Assembly: GCF_012935715.1 (NCBI RefSeq)
Contig: NZ_CP052860.1
Location: 6,386,001 to 6,450,000, forward strand
DNA length: 64,000 nt
DNA from: Pseudomonas sp. ADAK13
Lineage (GTDB): Bacteria > Pseudomonadota > Gammaproteobacteria > Pseudomonadales > Pseudomonadaceae
Direction: 5' to 3'
The notes below the pieces were generated by a model. It made no database searches and had not been told where the DNA came from. It worked only from the letters and a program-made list of their open reading frames with translations. The position numbers were made by a program, and so were the translations under genes. Shown piece by piece: positions 1 to 9,235 of this stretch (within the stretch, counting starts at the first letter, position 1; the number at the start of each line of letters is the position of its first letter).

Positions 1-74
1 TTTTCCACAACTCGTTCGGTTAACCCAGCAGATGCTTTCAATCAGCCGATCGATTTGATCCAAAGGGAATGTTC

Positions 75-2543
75 ATGTCGCAACCCGTTCGCTTTGCCTT
101 GCGCCCCCTGGCGCTGGCCGTTACCACCACCTTTGTGTGCCTGGGCGCGCTCAACGTGCAGGCCGCCGAAGCTCCATCCACCCAGGAAGCCGCCCGCAAC
201 TACAGCATTGCGGCGGGCTCTTTGGTCAACGTGCTGAACAGCTTCGCCGAGCAGTCCGGGATATTCATCGTCGGTCACAACAGCCTGGCAGCCGGCAAGA
301 CCAGCCCGGGCCTGAATGGCAGCTACACCCCGGCCAGCGGTTTGCAGCGTCTGTTGCAGGGCAGCGGCCTGCAAGCCCTGTCCCAGGGCAACAACGGATA
401 CGTGCTGGAATCGATTCCGGCCAACACCGGCGCCCTGGAGCTGGGCGCCACCACCATCTCCGGCGAAGGCCTGGGCGCCACCACCGAAGACACCCACTCC
501 TACACCACCGGCGCCATGGCCTCGGCCACCGGCCTGGCCCTGTCGATGCGCGAGACGCCGCAATCGGTGACGGTCATCACCCGCCAGCAAATGGACGACC
601 AGGGTTCCAACAGCATCGCCGACACCCTGCGCCGCGCGCCCGGTGTGAGCGTGCAGAACTACGACAGCGAACGCTGGGAGTTTTCCAGCCGTGGCCTGCC
701 GATCACCAACTTCCAGTACGACGGCGTCAACTCCACCTACGACGGCGTATATGACTACGGCACCACCAGCACCGACATGGCGGTGTATGACCGCCTGGAA
801 ATCATCAAGGGGTCGGCGGGCCTGATGTCCGGCTCCGGCGACCCTTCGGCCACGGTCAACCTGATTCGCAAAAAGCCCACCCGGGAATTCAAGGCTTCGG
901 TCACCCAAACGTTTGGCTCGTGGGATAACTACCGCACCGAAGGCGATCTTTCCGGGCCGCTGACCGATTCCGGCAACGTGCGCGGGCGCTTTGTCGGGGT
1001 GTACCAGGATCGCCAGTCGTACCAGGATCACTACCAGAACACCAAGGACATCGCCTACGGCATCCTCGAAGCCGACTTGACGCCCGACACCCTGCTGACC
1101 TTCGGCATCGACCAGCAAGACACCCGCTCCCGTGGCGCCAGCTGGACCGGCTTCCCGATGTACTTCAGCAACGGTTCGCGCACCGATTTCTCGCGCTCCT
1201 TCAACCCGGCCGCCGACTGGAGCCGCCGCGACTTCCAGAACCAGACCCTGTTTGCCTCGGTGGAACACAAGCTGGCGAACGACTGGTCGCTGAAAGTCAG
1301 CCTGGACCGCAAGCGCAGCCAGCACGACACCCTGCTCGCCTCCGCCAGCGGCGGCAACCCGGACCAGGCCACCGGCGACGGTATGTTCATGTTCATGGGC
1401 AAGTACAAGGGTGACCAGGTGCAAAACACCCTGGACATCAACCTCAACGGCCCCTTCAGCCTGTTCGGTCGGGAGCACGAGTTGATCATGGGCTTCATGG
1501 CCAGCCGGGCCAAACAGGACGTGCCGGTATACGGCTCAGTCTACCCGCCGGTGGGCGGCAGCATTTATGACTGGCGCGGTGAATACCCGAAACCCGACAT
1601 CCCCCGCAGCGGCCAGAACGACATCGTGCAGCGCCAGACCGGCGCGTACCTGGCCACACGCTTGAAACCCACCGACGACCTGTCTGTGATTCTCGGCACC
1701 CGTGTGAGCAATTTCAGCGGCACCGACAACACCGACTTCTATGACCCGACCAAGGCTGACAACCGCCTCACCTACCGCCAGACCGGCATCGTCACGCCCT
1801 ATGCCGGCATCGTCTTCGACCTCAATGACATCTGGTCGGTCTACACCAGCTACACCAAGATCTACAAGCCGCAAAACAGCAAGGACGCCGACCGCAAGTT
1901 GCTTGATCCGATTGAAGGCGACACCTATGAAGCCGGGCTCAAGGCGGCGTTTTTCGACGGCCGCCTGAACGCCAGCTTTGCCGCGTTCCGCATCGAACAG
2001 GACAACGTCGCGCAGTACGTCTCCGGGTTTGAAACCGACTCGGTGTATCGCCCGATTGCCGGCGCCACCACCAAGGGCTTTGAAGTCGAACTGGCCGGTG
2101 AAGTGCTGGACGGCTGGAACGTCTCGGCGGGCTATACCTATCAGCACACCCGTGACGCCAACGGTGACTATGTCTACGGTTCTGTGCTGCAAACCACCAC
2201 GCCCCAGCAAGTGGTGCGGCTGTTCAACACCTATCGCCTGCCCGGCGCCCTGGAGAACCTCACCGTGGGCGGCGGCGTGAACTGGCAGAGCGAGTTCTTC
2301 GGCAACGTGTTCCAGCCGGATCCCAATGACGCGGTGAATTTCGGCCACAACTCACGCATTACCCAGGACAGCTACTTCCTGGTCGACCTCATGGCGCGCT
2401 ACCGCTTCAACGAGCACCTGAGCACCACGTTGAACGTGAAAAACCTGTTCGACAAAAAGTACTACACCGGCCTTGGCAACTTCGGCACCGGTTTTTACGG
2501 CGAGCCGCGCAGCCTGCAATTGGCGACCCGCTGGGATTTCTGA
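75..2543 (+). CDS. TonB-dependent siderophore receptor with STN signalling domain
   Basis: Outer-membrane ferric-siderophore receptor of the FpvA/FoxA type, about 822 residues. A signal peptide ends near LNVQA. It is followed by an STN (secretin/TonB short N-terminal) domain at about residues 45-115, a plug domain containing RETPQSVTVITRQQ, and a beta-barrel ending in the typical terminal aromatic (RWDF). The STN domain is known to contact an inner-membrane anti-sigma factor in cell-surface signalling. No sigma or anti-sigma gene is visible in the 74 bases before it, so the partner would lie outside the window. The ATG at 75 is preferred over the one at 69 because GGGA at 65-68 sits directly against 69 but six bases before 75. 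The siderophore is unknown. Confidence 0.93.
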   Translation: MSQPVRFALRPLALAVTTTFVCLGALNVQAAEAPSTQEAARNYSIAAGSLVNVLNSFAEQSGIFIVGHNSLAAGKTSPGLNGSYTPASGLQRLLQGSGLQALSQGNNGYVLESIPANTGALELGATTISGEGLGATTEDTHSYTTGAMASATGLALSMRETPQSVTVITRQQMDDQGSNSIADTLRRAPGVSVQNYDSERWEFSSRGLPITNFQYDGVNSTYDGVYDYGTTSTDMAVYDRLEIIKGSAGLMSGSGDPSATVNLIRKKPTREFKASVTQTFGSWDNYRTEGDLSGPLTDSGNVRGRFVGVYQDRQSYQDHYQNTKDIAYGILEADLTPDTLLTFGIDQQDTRSRGASWTGFPMYFSNGSRTDFSRSFNPAADWSRRDFQNQTLFASVEHKLANDWSLKVSLDRKRSQHDTLLASASGGNPDQATGDGMFMFMGKYKGDQVQNTLDINLNGPFSLFGREHELIMGFMASRAKQDVPVYGSVYPPVGGSIYDWRGEYPKPDIPRSGQNDIVQRQTGAYLATRLKPTDDLSVILGTRVSNFSGTDNTDFYDPTKADNRLTYRQTGIVTPYAGIVFDLNDIWSVYTSYTKIYKPQNSKDADRKLLDPIEGDTYEAGLKAAFFDGRLNASFAAFRIEQDNVAQYVSGFETDSVYRPIAGATTKGFEVELAGEVLDGWNVSAGYTYQHTRDANGDYVYGSVLQTTTPQQVVRLFNTYRLPGALENLTVGGGVNWQSEFFGNVFQPDPNDAVNFGHNSRITQDSYFLVDLMARYRFNEHLSTTLNVKNLFDKKYYTGLGNFGTGFYGEPRSLQLATRWDF

Positions 2544-2619
2544 CCTGACGGCCATGGCGGCTGCGCCCATGGCTGTGTAATGATCTGCGCTCGATCTTGC
2601 TCGGGATGGAGCTGCAGAC

Positions 2620-3453
2620 ATGTCGCTGAACGCCATTGACCCACTGTCACGGGCACCACGCTTCTGGCGCGATGAGGCCCTGCCTTTTATCGAGGCCCGG
2701 ACCATCTCCGATGGGCGCAAGGTCTGCTATACCCGGCATTCCCATGAACACTTTTCCATCGGCGCAATCACCGCTGGCAAAAGCCTGTACATCAATGGCC
2801 AGTCCACCTTCCAGATCAGCGCCGGCACGGTGGTGCTGATGAACCCTGGCGATGTCCACGCCTGCAATCCCCTCTACGATCAGCCCTGGTCGTATCACAT
2901 GCTGTACATCGACACGGCCTGGCTGACGGACCTGCAGCACCAGCTCGGTTTCAGCAGCGACGAAGGCTTTCGCGCCTTTACCGCCACTCATACCCGTGAC
3001 GTCGTGCTATATGACGGCTTGATCGAACTGTATGAAGTCCTGGTCGACGAGCAGGCCGAACACCTGCACAAGCAGAGCGCCGTGGTGAGTTTTTTCACCG
3101 AAGTGCAGCAACGCCTTAACCCCTCGACAACGCCGATACGCGAGGTGAATCACAAGCTGGAGCGGGCCGCCGAGTACATTCGCGAACACTGCACCGAGGC
3201 CCTGAAGCTGGAGGACATTTGCCAGGCCGCCGAACTGTCGCCGTCGTACCTGATCCGCGCGTTCAAGCAGTATTACGGCATGACGCCCCACGCGTTCCTG
3301 GTCAACCGGCGCATTCAGTTTGCCCGCACCCGGTTGCGCAATGGAGAGCTGATCGCCGACGTGGCACTGGCCGCCGGGTTTGCCGACCAGGCGCATTTCC
3401 AGCGCACGTTCAAACAGCACCTGGCGGCGACGCCGGGGCAATACCGCGGCTGA
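2620..3453 (+). CDS. AraC-family transcriptional regulator
   Basis: Cytoplasmic regulator of 277 residues. The N-terminal half is an AraC-type cupin sensing domain (HSHEHFSIG, then PGDVHACNP). The C-terminal ~100 residues hold the two helix-turn-helix motifs (LEDICQAAELSPSYLIRAFKQYYG; IADVALAAGFADQAHFQRTFK). GGAG at 2608-2611 supports the ATG at 2620. It converges tail to tail with a LysE-type exporter with one base between the stop codons, an arrangement often seen for AraC/LysE pairs. Control of that exporter is inference. Confidence 0.9.
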   Translation: MSLNAIDPLSRAPRFWRDEALPFIEARTISDGRKVCYTRHSHEHFSIGAITAGKSLYINGQSTFQISAGTVVLMNPGDVHACNPLYDQPWSYHMLYIDTAWLTDLQHQLGFSSDEGFRAFTATHTRDVVLYDGLIELYEVLVDEQAEHLHKQSAVVSFFTEVQQRLNPSTTPIREVNHKLERAAEYIREHCTEALKLEDICQAAELSPSYLIRAFKQYYGMTPHAFLVNRRIQFARTRLRNGELIADVALAAGFADQAHFQRTFKQHLAATPGQYRG

Positions 3454-3454
3454 C

Positions 3455-4042
3455 TCAGGCCAGTAGCAGATACCCCACGCTGGCCACCAGCAAGGCGGCC
3501 ATCGAGCGATTGAACAGGCGCATGCCCTGGGGGTTGCTCAGGTAGCGTCGCAGGAAGGTCCCGGCGTAAGCCCAGCACGCCACCGACAGGTAGCAAATCA
3601 CCAGGTAGATCGTCGCAAACAGCCAGACCTGTTGCGCATCGCCATCGGCCACGAACAAGCCCATCCCCGCCACACACGCCAGCCAGGCCTTGGGATTGAG
3701 CCACTGCATGATCGCCCCATAAAGCATCGACGGTGCCGTGGCTGTGCCGTCGGCCTCCAGGCGCCCATCGTCGACCGCCAGTTTCCAGGCCATGTACAAC
3801 AGGAACGCCACCCCGCCCCATTGAATCACTTGGGTCAGCAGCGGCCAGCGCACCAGCACCTCATGCAACCCCAGGCCGATCAGCACCAGCAGCAAGGTGA
3901 ACCCCAGCGCCGCCCCGGACACATGCTTTTGGCTGGCGGCAAACCCGAAGCGTGCGCCTGAACTGATGGCCACCACATTCACCGGTCCCGGCGTGATGGA
4001 CGTGGCCAGGGCGAAGGCGGCCATGGAAATGATCAAGCTCAT
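3455..4042 (-). CDS. LysE/RhtB-family amino-acid exporter
   Basis: Inner-membrane exporter of 195 residues, the usual LysE/RhtB length, with about six hydrophobic segments. The N-terminal ITPGPVNVV matches the family's TPGP signature, and QWLNPKAWLACVAG is the second conserved segment. AAGGAA lies just before the ATG at 4042. Family members export amino acids or derivatives such as homoserine lactone, threonine or arginine; the substrate here cannot be read from sequence. The neighbouring AraC protein at 2620 is the likely regulator. Confidence 0.9.
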   Translation of the reverse strand: MSLIISMAAFALATSITPGPVNVVAISSGARFGFAASQKHVSGAALGFTLLLVLIGLGLHEVLVRWPLLTQVIQWGGVAFLLYMAWKLAVDDGRLEADGTATAPSMLYGAIMQWLNPKAWLACVAGMGLFVADGDAQQVWLFATIYLVICYLSVACWAYAGTFLRRYLSNPQGMRLFNRSMAALLVASVGYLLLA

Positions 4043-4214
4043 TGCGGTTCCTTTTTCTTGTGATGGGTGACGACGGGACTACGGTAAAGCGCGATCCGGT
4101 TGGGGTATTGAAGAAAATAACCCTGCCCGCACTATTTTGTATACATCTGTAGACTTATTCCCTTTTCAGTCCTAGAGTGGGTCCGGCACCCCTTCCCACA
4201 CGCTGGAGAAACAC

Positions 4215-5234
4215 ATGGCAGAAACCGTCCTGGTCACCGGTGGCACCGGCTACATCGCCGGCTGGTGCATCGCGGGCCTGTTGCAACAGGGTTATCACGT
4301 ACGCGCCAGCGTGCGCAGCCTGTCCAGGGAACCGGCGTTGCGCGCCGCCTTGAGCCGCCTTGCCGTGGACCCCACTCACCTGAGCTGCTTCGCCGCCGAC
4401 CTGACCCGTGACGACGGCTGGGACGACGCCCTGCGCGGTTGCGACTACGTGCTGCACGTGGCCTCCCCCCTGGGCCTGGACGCGCCGCAAACCATTGACG
4501 AGATGATCACCCCGGCCCGCGACGGCACCCTGCGTATCCTGCGGGCCGCCACACGGGCTGGCGTGCGTCGGGTGGTGATGACCAGCGCCGCCACGGTTGC
4601 CACCCCGCCGCTGCAAGGCCCCGACAGCCTGAGCGACGAGTCCGTATGGTTTGACCCCGCCGAAACCAACGTCACCCCTTACCGGCAAGCCAAGCGCCAA
4701 GCCGAACGGGCTGCCTGGGACTTCATCGCCGAGCAGTCGGGCAGCACCACACTGACCACGATTTTGCCGGGCGCGGTGTTCGGGCCGATCATGGGCGCCG
4801 ACAACCTCGGCTCAGTCCAGGTCATTGCCCGCCTGCTGCAGGGTCGGGCCAAGGGCAACCCGCGCCTGGGGTTCGAGGTGGTGGACGTTCGCGACCTGGC
4901 CGAACTGCACATCCGCGCCATGACCCTGCCGGAGGCGGCTTCACAGCGGTTTCTGGCAGTGGGTGAATTCCTGTGGATGGCGCAGCTATCCGGCTTGCTG
5001 CGCACCGAATTGGGCGCGGCGGCGAGCAAGGTACCCACCCGCGATATTCCGGATTGGCTGTTGCGCGTGCTGGCACGCTTCGACCCGCTGCTGCGCGGCC
5101 TCACCCCGAACCTGGGCCGGGCCCATCGCCATAGCGCCGAAAAAGCCCGGCACCTGTTCGGCTGGCAAACCCGCCCCGCCCGTACAACCGTGATCGACTG
5201 CGCCCGCAGCCTGATCCACTACAAGGCGCTATAG
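4215..5234 (+). CDS. NAD(P)-dependent epimerase/dihydroflavonol reductase-like protein (extended SDR)
   Basis: Extended short-chain dehydrogenase of 339 residues. It has the nucleotide-binding GGTGYIAG near residue 9 and the catalytic pair Y156/K160 in YRQAK. The sequence resembles dihydroflavonol-4-reductase and methylglyoxal/cinnamoyl reductase-like proteins, which reduce carbonyls with NADPH. GGAG about nine bases upstream supports the start. It stands alone between LysE and a secreted hydrolase, so no pathway can be assigned. Confidence 0.85.
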   Translation: MAETVLVTGGTGYIAGWCIAGLLQQGYHVRASVRSLSREPALRAALSRLAVDPTHLSCFAADLTRDDGWDDALRGCDYVLHVASPLGLDAPQTIDEMITPARDGTLRILRAATRAGVRRVVMTSAATVATPPLQGPDSLSDESVWFDPAETNVTPYRQAKRQAERAAWDFIAEQSGSTTLTTILPGAVFGPIMGADNLGSVQVIARLLQGRAKGNPRLGFEVVDVRDLAELHIRAMTLPEAASQRFLAVGEFLWMAQLSGLLRTELGAAASKVPTRDIPDWLLRVLARFDPLLRGLTPNLGRAHRHSAEKARHLFGWQTRPARTTVIDCARSLIHYKAL

Positions 5235-5377
5235 ACGTTTTTATTCCATTGATATAACTGCATTTTTTTCTTTGAGCGGGGCATTTTCGATAGACAAAAA
5301 TGCGTTTGGGCCGGGCCTGGCCGGTGCTAGAGTCCAGCGCTTACCCACCCGATGGATCACTGCAAAAAGGAATCGCC

Positions 5378-6220
5378 ATGTCACGTCGCTTATTGGCAGC
5401 TGCCTGCCTGTTGCTGTCTTTCTCTGCGGTCCAGGCCGCCGAACGTTGGGAAACCCTGCCACCCACCCCGGCACCGATTGCCGGCGCCAAGACCGGCTAT
5501 GCAGCGGTCAACGGCATCAAGGTCTACTACACCAAAACCGGCCACGGCTCGCCGGTGATCCTGCTGCATGGCGGCTTGTCCAATTCCGACTACTGGGGCA
5601 ACCAGGTGAGAGCGCTGGCGGCCAAGCACACGGTGATCAGCCTCGACAGCCGTGGCCACGGGCGCAGTTCGCGGGACGAGAAGCCCTACGGTTACGACCT
5701 GATGGCCGACGATGTGGTCGCCGTGCTCGATACCCTGAAAATCCCCCGCGCCGATATCGTCGGCTGGAGCGATGGTGCGATCATCGGCATCGACCTCGCG
5801 CTGCGTCATCCCGACCGTATCAACAAGGTATTTGCCTTTGCCGCCAACACCCAGACCGCCGGGGTCAAGGATGGCGTGGAGAAGAACCCGACCTTCGCCG
5901 CCTTCATCGAACGGGCCGGCAAGGAGTACGGCAAGCTGTCGCCGACGCCGAAAGAGTACGACGCGTTTGTCGAGCAGATCAGCCACATGTGGGCCAGCCA
6001 ACCGAACTGGACCGACGCGCAACTGGCGTCCATCAAGACGCCGATCCTGATTGTCGACGGTGACCATGATGAGGCGATCAAGCGTGAGCACACCGAATAC
6101 ATGGCCACGACGATTCCGGGCGCAGGCCTGCTGATTCTGCCGAACACCAGCCACTTTGCGTTCCTGCAAGACCCGACGTTGTTCAATGCGGCACTGCTGG
6201 ACTTCCTCGACAGCAAATAG
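5378..6220 (+). CDS. Secreted alpha/beta hydrolase
   Basis: 280-residue alpha/beta hydrolase with a signal peptide (cleavage near AVQA-AE, about residue 20), so probably periplasmic. The nucleophile elbow GWSDG places the catalytic serine at S131. An acid is expected in VDGDHDE (about D227-D231), and H259 is in NTSHF. An in-frame ATG at 5300 would add 26 residues in front of the signal peptide; AAAAGG at 5365-5370 supports 5378. Substrate unknown. The TetR gene just downstream on the same strand may be co-transcribed. Confidence 0.88.
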   Translation: MSRRLLAAACLLLSFSAVQAAERWETLPPTPAPIAGAKTGYAAVNGIKVYYTKTGHGSPVILLHGGLSNSDYWGNQVRALAAKHTVISLDSRGHGRSSRDEKPYGYDLMADDVVAVLDTLKIPRADIVGWSDGAIIGIDLALRHPDRINKVFAFAANTQTAGVKDGVEKNPTFAAFIERAGKEYGKLSPTPKEYDAFVEQISHMWASQPNWTDAQLASIKTPILIVDGDHDEAIKREHTEYMATTIPGAGLLILPNTSHFAFLQDPTLFNAALLDFLDSK

Positions 6221-6231
6221 ACGCTGTACCC

Positions 6232-6251
6232 TGTGGGGGTTCGCCCCCACA
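6232..6251 (+). terminator. Short GC hairpin with TTCG loop
   Basis: TGTGGGGG, loop TTCG and CCCCCACA form a perfect 8-bp stem closed by a UUCG-type tetraloop. It sits between the hydrolase stop (6220) and the TetR start (6267). No T tract follows, so it could be a weak terminator, an mRNA-stabilising hairpin or an attenuator for the TetR gene. Confidence 0.5.
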
Positions 6252-6266
6252 CCTCCCAGGATCCCG

Positions 6267-6872
6267 ATGCCGACGCCCACCCCCGAGACGCCCCGACGCC
6301 GCAACGCAGCCGCTACCCGCGAAGCCATTTTATTGTCGGCGCGCAAGGCGTTTGCCGAGTCCGGATACGACGGTGCCGGCGTGCGGGAAATCGCGGCCGG
6401 CGCGGGCGTGACGGCGATGCTGGTCAACCGTTATTTCGGCTCCAAGGAACAGCTGTTTGCCGAAGTGATCGCCGACACCATGGCCAGCCCGATCATCCTC
6501 ACCGAGCATAACCTGGCCTCGGAAAACCTCGGCCGCACCCTCGCCAGCGCCCTGGTGAGCATCACTGAAAGCGGCAGTACGCCGCTGGAAGGCTTCCTGA
6601 TCATGCTGCACTCGGCGTCGAGCAAGCGGGCAGCGGTGATCGGTCGGGAACAAGTAGAAAAAGGCCATCAAGCAACCATGGCCGCCGCACTCAAGGGCCA
6701 GCACCACGAAGAGCGCGCCGCCCTGGTGATGGCGCTGGTCTCGGGCTTTCAGGTGATGCGCCAGATGCTCGGGCTGTCGGCACTGGCCAAGGCCGATCCG
6801 GAGGTTCTGATCAATCTGCTGACGCCGTTGTTCCAACAATTGGTGGATGGCGAACCGGGCGAACAAGCCTGA
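6267..6872 (+). CDS. TetR-family transcriptional regulator
   Basis: Regulator of 201 residues. The N-terminal TetR helix-turn-helix region spans about residues 17-62 (FAESGYDGAGVREIAAGAGV, then VNRYFGSKEQLF). The C-terminal ligand domain is not assigned to a ligand. The start at 6267 gives the normal TetR length; an upstream in-frame ATG at 6156 lies inside the hydrolase gene and would add 37 non-TetR residues. The position after the secreted hydrolase suggests local control, but this is inference. Confidence 0.88.
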   Translation: MPTPTPETPRRRNAAATREAILLSARKAFAESGYDGAGVREIAAGAGVTAMLVNRYFGSKEQLFAEVIADTMASPIILTEHNLASENLGRTLASALVSITESGSTPLEGFLIMLHSASSKRAAVIGREQVEKGHQATMAAALKGQHHEERAALVMALVSGFQVMRQMLGLSALAKADPEVLINLLTPLFQQLVDGEPGEQA

Positions 6873-6875
6873 CCT

Positions 6876-7586
6876 TCACTCCCCAGTCATGCGCTCCAGG
6901 CTGTTGCTCAGGTGCAGCAGCATGGCGGCTCTCGCGGCGTCCGGGTCCTGGCGGCGGATGGCTTTCAGGATCGCTTCGTGCTCAAGGTTCGCCATACGCC
7001 CCAACGCCATCAAGTCCACATCCCCGCGCTCTTCGGCATTGATCCGGGTGCGCGGGATCACCGAGTGGCCCAGGTGATAAATCACGTCGGTGAAATAGGT
7101 ATTGCCGGTGGCCTGGGCGATCAGTCGATGGAACCGCACATCCGGCTCAACGGCACTGTCGTTGTTCGCCAGTGAATCCTGGTAATCATCCAGCGCCTGG
7201 CGCATCTGCTGCAGTTGTTCGTCGGTACGGCGCAAGGCTGCCAGGGCGGCTGCCTGGGTTTCCAGGCCCATGCGCAACTCAAGAATGCCGCGCACGCTGG
7301 CGGCGGTGTCGTGGGTCAGGTGCAGGCCCTGGCGTTCGTCGCGCTCCAGCACAAAGGTGCCGACACCGTGACGGGTTTCCACCAGCCCGGCCGCCTGCAA
7401 TTTGGAGAGCGCTTCACGTACCACCGTGCGACTGACGCCGTACTCGCCGACGATGGCGGACTCGGACGGCAGCTTCTCACCCGGCGCCATCTGCCCCAAC
7501 AGAATCTGCTGGGTCAGCGCGGTGACGATGTCGTGGGCAAGGCCCGGGGAGCGCTTGCGATGAGGTGCCGAGGTTGGGGTTTGCAT
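6876..7586 (-). CDS. GntR-family (FadR/FCD) regulator of the glucarate genes
   Basis: 236 residues. The N-terminal winged helix (about residues 15-80, GEKLPSESAIVGEYGVSRTVVREALSK split around the turn) is followed by an all-helical FCD ligand domain with family histidines (FHRLIAQATGN; NLEHEAILKAI). It is transcribed divergently from the glucarate transporter and dehydratase. FCD regulators of sugar-acid genes are usually repressors released by their substrate. Two TTGT-N3-ACAA sites in the shared intergenic region fit control of both directions. Confidence 0.9.
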   Translation of the reverse strand: MQTPTSAPHRKRSPGLAHDIVTALTQQILLGQMAPGEKLPSESAIVGEYGVSRTVVREALSKLQAAGLVETRHGVGTFVLERDERQGLHLTHDTAASVRGILELRMGLETQAAALAALRRTDEQLQQMRQALDDYQDSLANNDSAVEPDVRFHRLIAQATGNTYFTDVIYHLGHSVIPRTRINAEERGDVDLMALGRMANLEHEAILKAIRRQDPDAARAAMLLHLSNSLERMTGE

Positions 7587-7640
7587 CAGGAATTCCGTTC
7601 AGGGGCGCCTGGCGATACTAGCATTTTTATGCGCACCTAC

Positions 7641-7651
7641 TTGTATGACAA
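7641..7651. promoter_or_regulatory. Candidate FCD-GntR operator 1
   Basis: TTGTATGACAA matches the TNGTNNNACNA pattern typical of FadR-type GntR operators and lies 55 bases upstream of the GntR start, suggesting autoregulation. Confidence 0.5.
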
Positions 7652-7662
7652 CAAACAAATAC

Positions 7663-7760
7663 CTGTAGCAGCGAGCTGGCTCGCGAAAAAACCCGCCACA
7701 CCGTGATCCTTCAATATAACCGCGTAATCGTTAACGTTTACGGCGTGCAAGCTTGCACCT
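7663..7760. repeat. REP-like remnant
   Basis: The segment begins with TGTAGCAGCGAGCTGGCTCG, close to the common Pseudomonas REP core (GCGAGC...GCTCGC). It continues through GCGTAATCGTTAACG to the perfect 14-bp palindrome GTGCAAGCTTGCAC at 7745-7758. No full right arm is visible, so it looks like a degraded REP/REPIN inserted in the gudP-gntR intergenic region. Confidence 0.45.
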
Positions 7761-7808
7761 ACAAAGTGTTGCTATCTCTGAAATTGCAGTTGTATGATGT
7801 CTATCAAG

Positions 7809-7819
7809 TTGTCAGACAA
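7809..7819. promoter_or_regulatory. Candidate FCD-GntR operator 2
   Basis: TTGTCAGACAA is a perfect TTGT-N3-ACAA dyad, extended by one base pair on each side at 7808-7820. It lies about 57 bases before the transporter start. A related half site, TTGTATGATGT, is at 7790-7800. Confidence 0.55.
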
Positions 7820-7848
7820 CTCCGGCAACCCGAGCCTATCCCCCGCAC

Positions 7849-7856
7849 AACAATAA
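7849..7856 (+). promoter_or_regulatory. CA motif (possible Crc/Hfq site) of the glucarate transporter
   Basis: AACAATAA fits the AAYAAYAA catabolite-activity motif bound by Hfq/Crc in Pseudomonas. It ends about five bases before the Shine-Dalgarno GGGAG at 7862-7866, where binding would block translation initiation. Confidence 0.5.
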
Positions 7857-7875
7857 TCAGTGGGAGTTTTACCTC

Positions 7876-9225
7876 GTGACCCCTTCAAGCCCTGCGACAG
7901 CTGCGCCTGCCACCGACCCGGTCCTGGCCCGCGCGATCAAGAAAGTGAAGAGCCATGTGCTCCCGCTCTTCGTGATCATGTTCATCGTCAACTACATCGA
8001 CCGCGTCAACATCGGCTTTGTGCGTACCCATATGGAGCACGACCTGGGCATTGGTGCAGCCGCGTACGGCTTCGGCGCCGGGTTGTTTTTCATCGGCTAC
8101 GCGCTGTTCGAAGTCCCCTCCAACATGCTCCTGCAAAAAGTCGGCGCGCGTATCTGGCTGACCCGCATCATGTTCACCTGGGGCATCACCGCCACGCTGA
8201 TGGCGTTTATCCAGAACGAAACCCACTTCTACATCCTGCGCTTCCTGCTGGGCGTGGCCGAAGCCGGCTTCTTCCCCGGGGTGATCTACTACTTCACCCG
8301 CTGGTTGCCCGGCGTCGAACGCGGCAAGGCGATTGCGATTTTCCTCAGTGGCTCGGCCCTCGCCTCGCTGATCTCCGGCCCCTTGTCTGGCGTGCTGCTG
8401 CAAATCACCGGCCTCGGGCTGCACGGCTGGCAATGGATGTACATCATCGAAGGCATGGCCTCGGTGCTGCTGTGCTTTTTCGTGTGGTTCTGGCTCGACT
8501 CCAAGCCCCACGACGCCAAGTGGCTGAGCCTTGAAGAGAAGGATGCGCTGGTGGGCGAAATCGACCGCGAACAACGTGAGCGTGACGCCGCCACCACGGT
8601 CAAGCCAACCCTGGGCAAACTGCTCAAGGACCGCCAGATCATGCTGTTCTGCGCCCTGTACTTCTGCATCCAGCTGACGATCTACGCCGCCACGTTCTGG
8701 CTGCCGAGCATCATCAAAAAGATGGGCGACCTGAGCGACATCCAGGTGGGTTTCTACAACTCGATCCCGTGGCTGATTTCGATCATCGCGATGTACGCCT
8801 TTGCCGCGCTGGCGGGCAAGTTCAAGTTCCAGCAGGCGTGGGTCGCTGCTGCACTGTTGATCGCTGCGGTCGGTATGTTCCTCTCCACCACCGGCGGGCC
8901 GATCTTTGCGTTTATCGCGATCTGCTTCGCGGCGATCGGCTTCAAGTCGGCGTCTTCACTGTTCTGGCCGATTCCCCAGGGTTACCTCGATGCGCGGATC
9001 GCTGCAGCGGTGATCGCGCTGATCAACTCCATCGGCAACCTCGGCGGGTTTGTCGCGCCTACCACCTTTGGTTTCCTGGAACAGACCACCGGTTCGATCC
9101 AGGGCGGTTTGTATGGCCTGGCGGGCACGTCGATCCTCGCGGCGATCCTGGTGTTTTTCGCCAAAACCCTGCCCGGCCCGACCACCAGCAGCGTGCTGCA
9201 ACCCGCCCCCGTCTTGAGCAAATAA
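7876..9225 (+). CDS. gudP: MFS D-glucarate/galactarate transporter
   Basis: Major facilitator of the anion:cation symporter family, 449 residues and about 12 membrane segments. It has the family signature [11 protein letters not shown] near residue 39 and [14 protein letters not shown] in the third or fourth segment. It starts with GTG at 7876, with GGGAG at 7862-7866. Eleven bases separate it from glucarate dehydratase, so the two are almost certainly one operon. Substrate assignment as hexarate follows from family and neighbour, and is not proven by sequence alone. Confidence 0.88.
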   Translation: MTPSSPATAAPATDPVLARAIKKVKSHVLPLFVIMFIVNYIDRVNIGFVRTHMEHDLGIGAAAYGFGAGLFFIGYALFEVPSNMLLQKVGARIWLTRIMFTWGITATLMAFIQNETHFYILRFLLGVAEAGFFPGVIYYFTRWLPGVERGKAIAIFLSGSALASLISGPLSGVLLQITGLGLHGWQWMYIIEGMASVLLCFFVWFWLDSKPHDAKWLSLEEKDALVGEIDREQRERDAATTVKPTLGKLLKDRQIMLFCALYFCIQLTIYAATFWLPSIIKKMGDLSDIQVGFYNSIPWLISIIAMYAFAALAGKFKFQQAWVAAALLIAAVGMFLSTTGGPIFAFIAICFAAIGFKSASSLFWPIPQGYLDARIAAAVIALINSIGNLGGFVAPTTFGFLEQTTGSIQGGLYGLAGTSILAAILVFFAKTLPGPTTSSVLQPAPVLSK

Positions 9226-9235
9226 GGAATACCCC

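Noticed and set aside
42..1478. A 478-codon frame on the minus strand
   Set aside because: It is opposite the TonB receptor, with Val/Gly/Ala-rich shadow composition and no domain.
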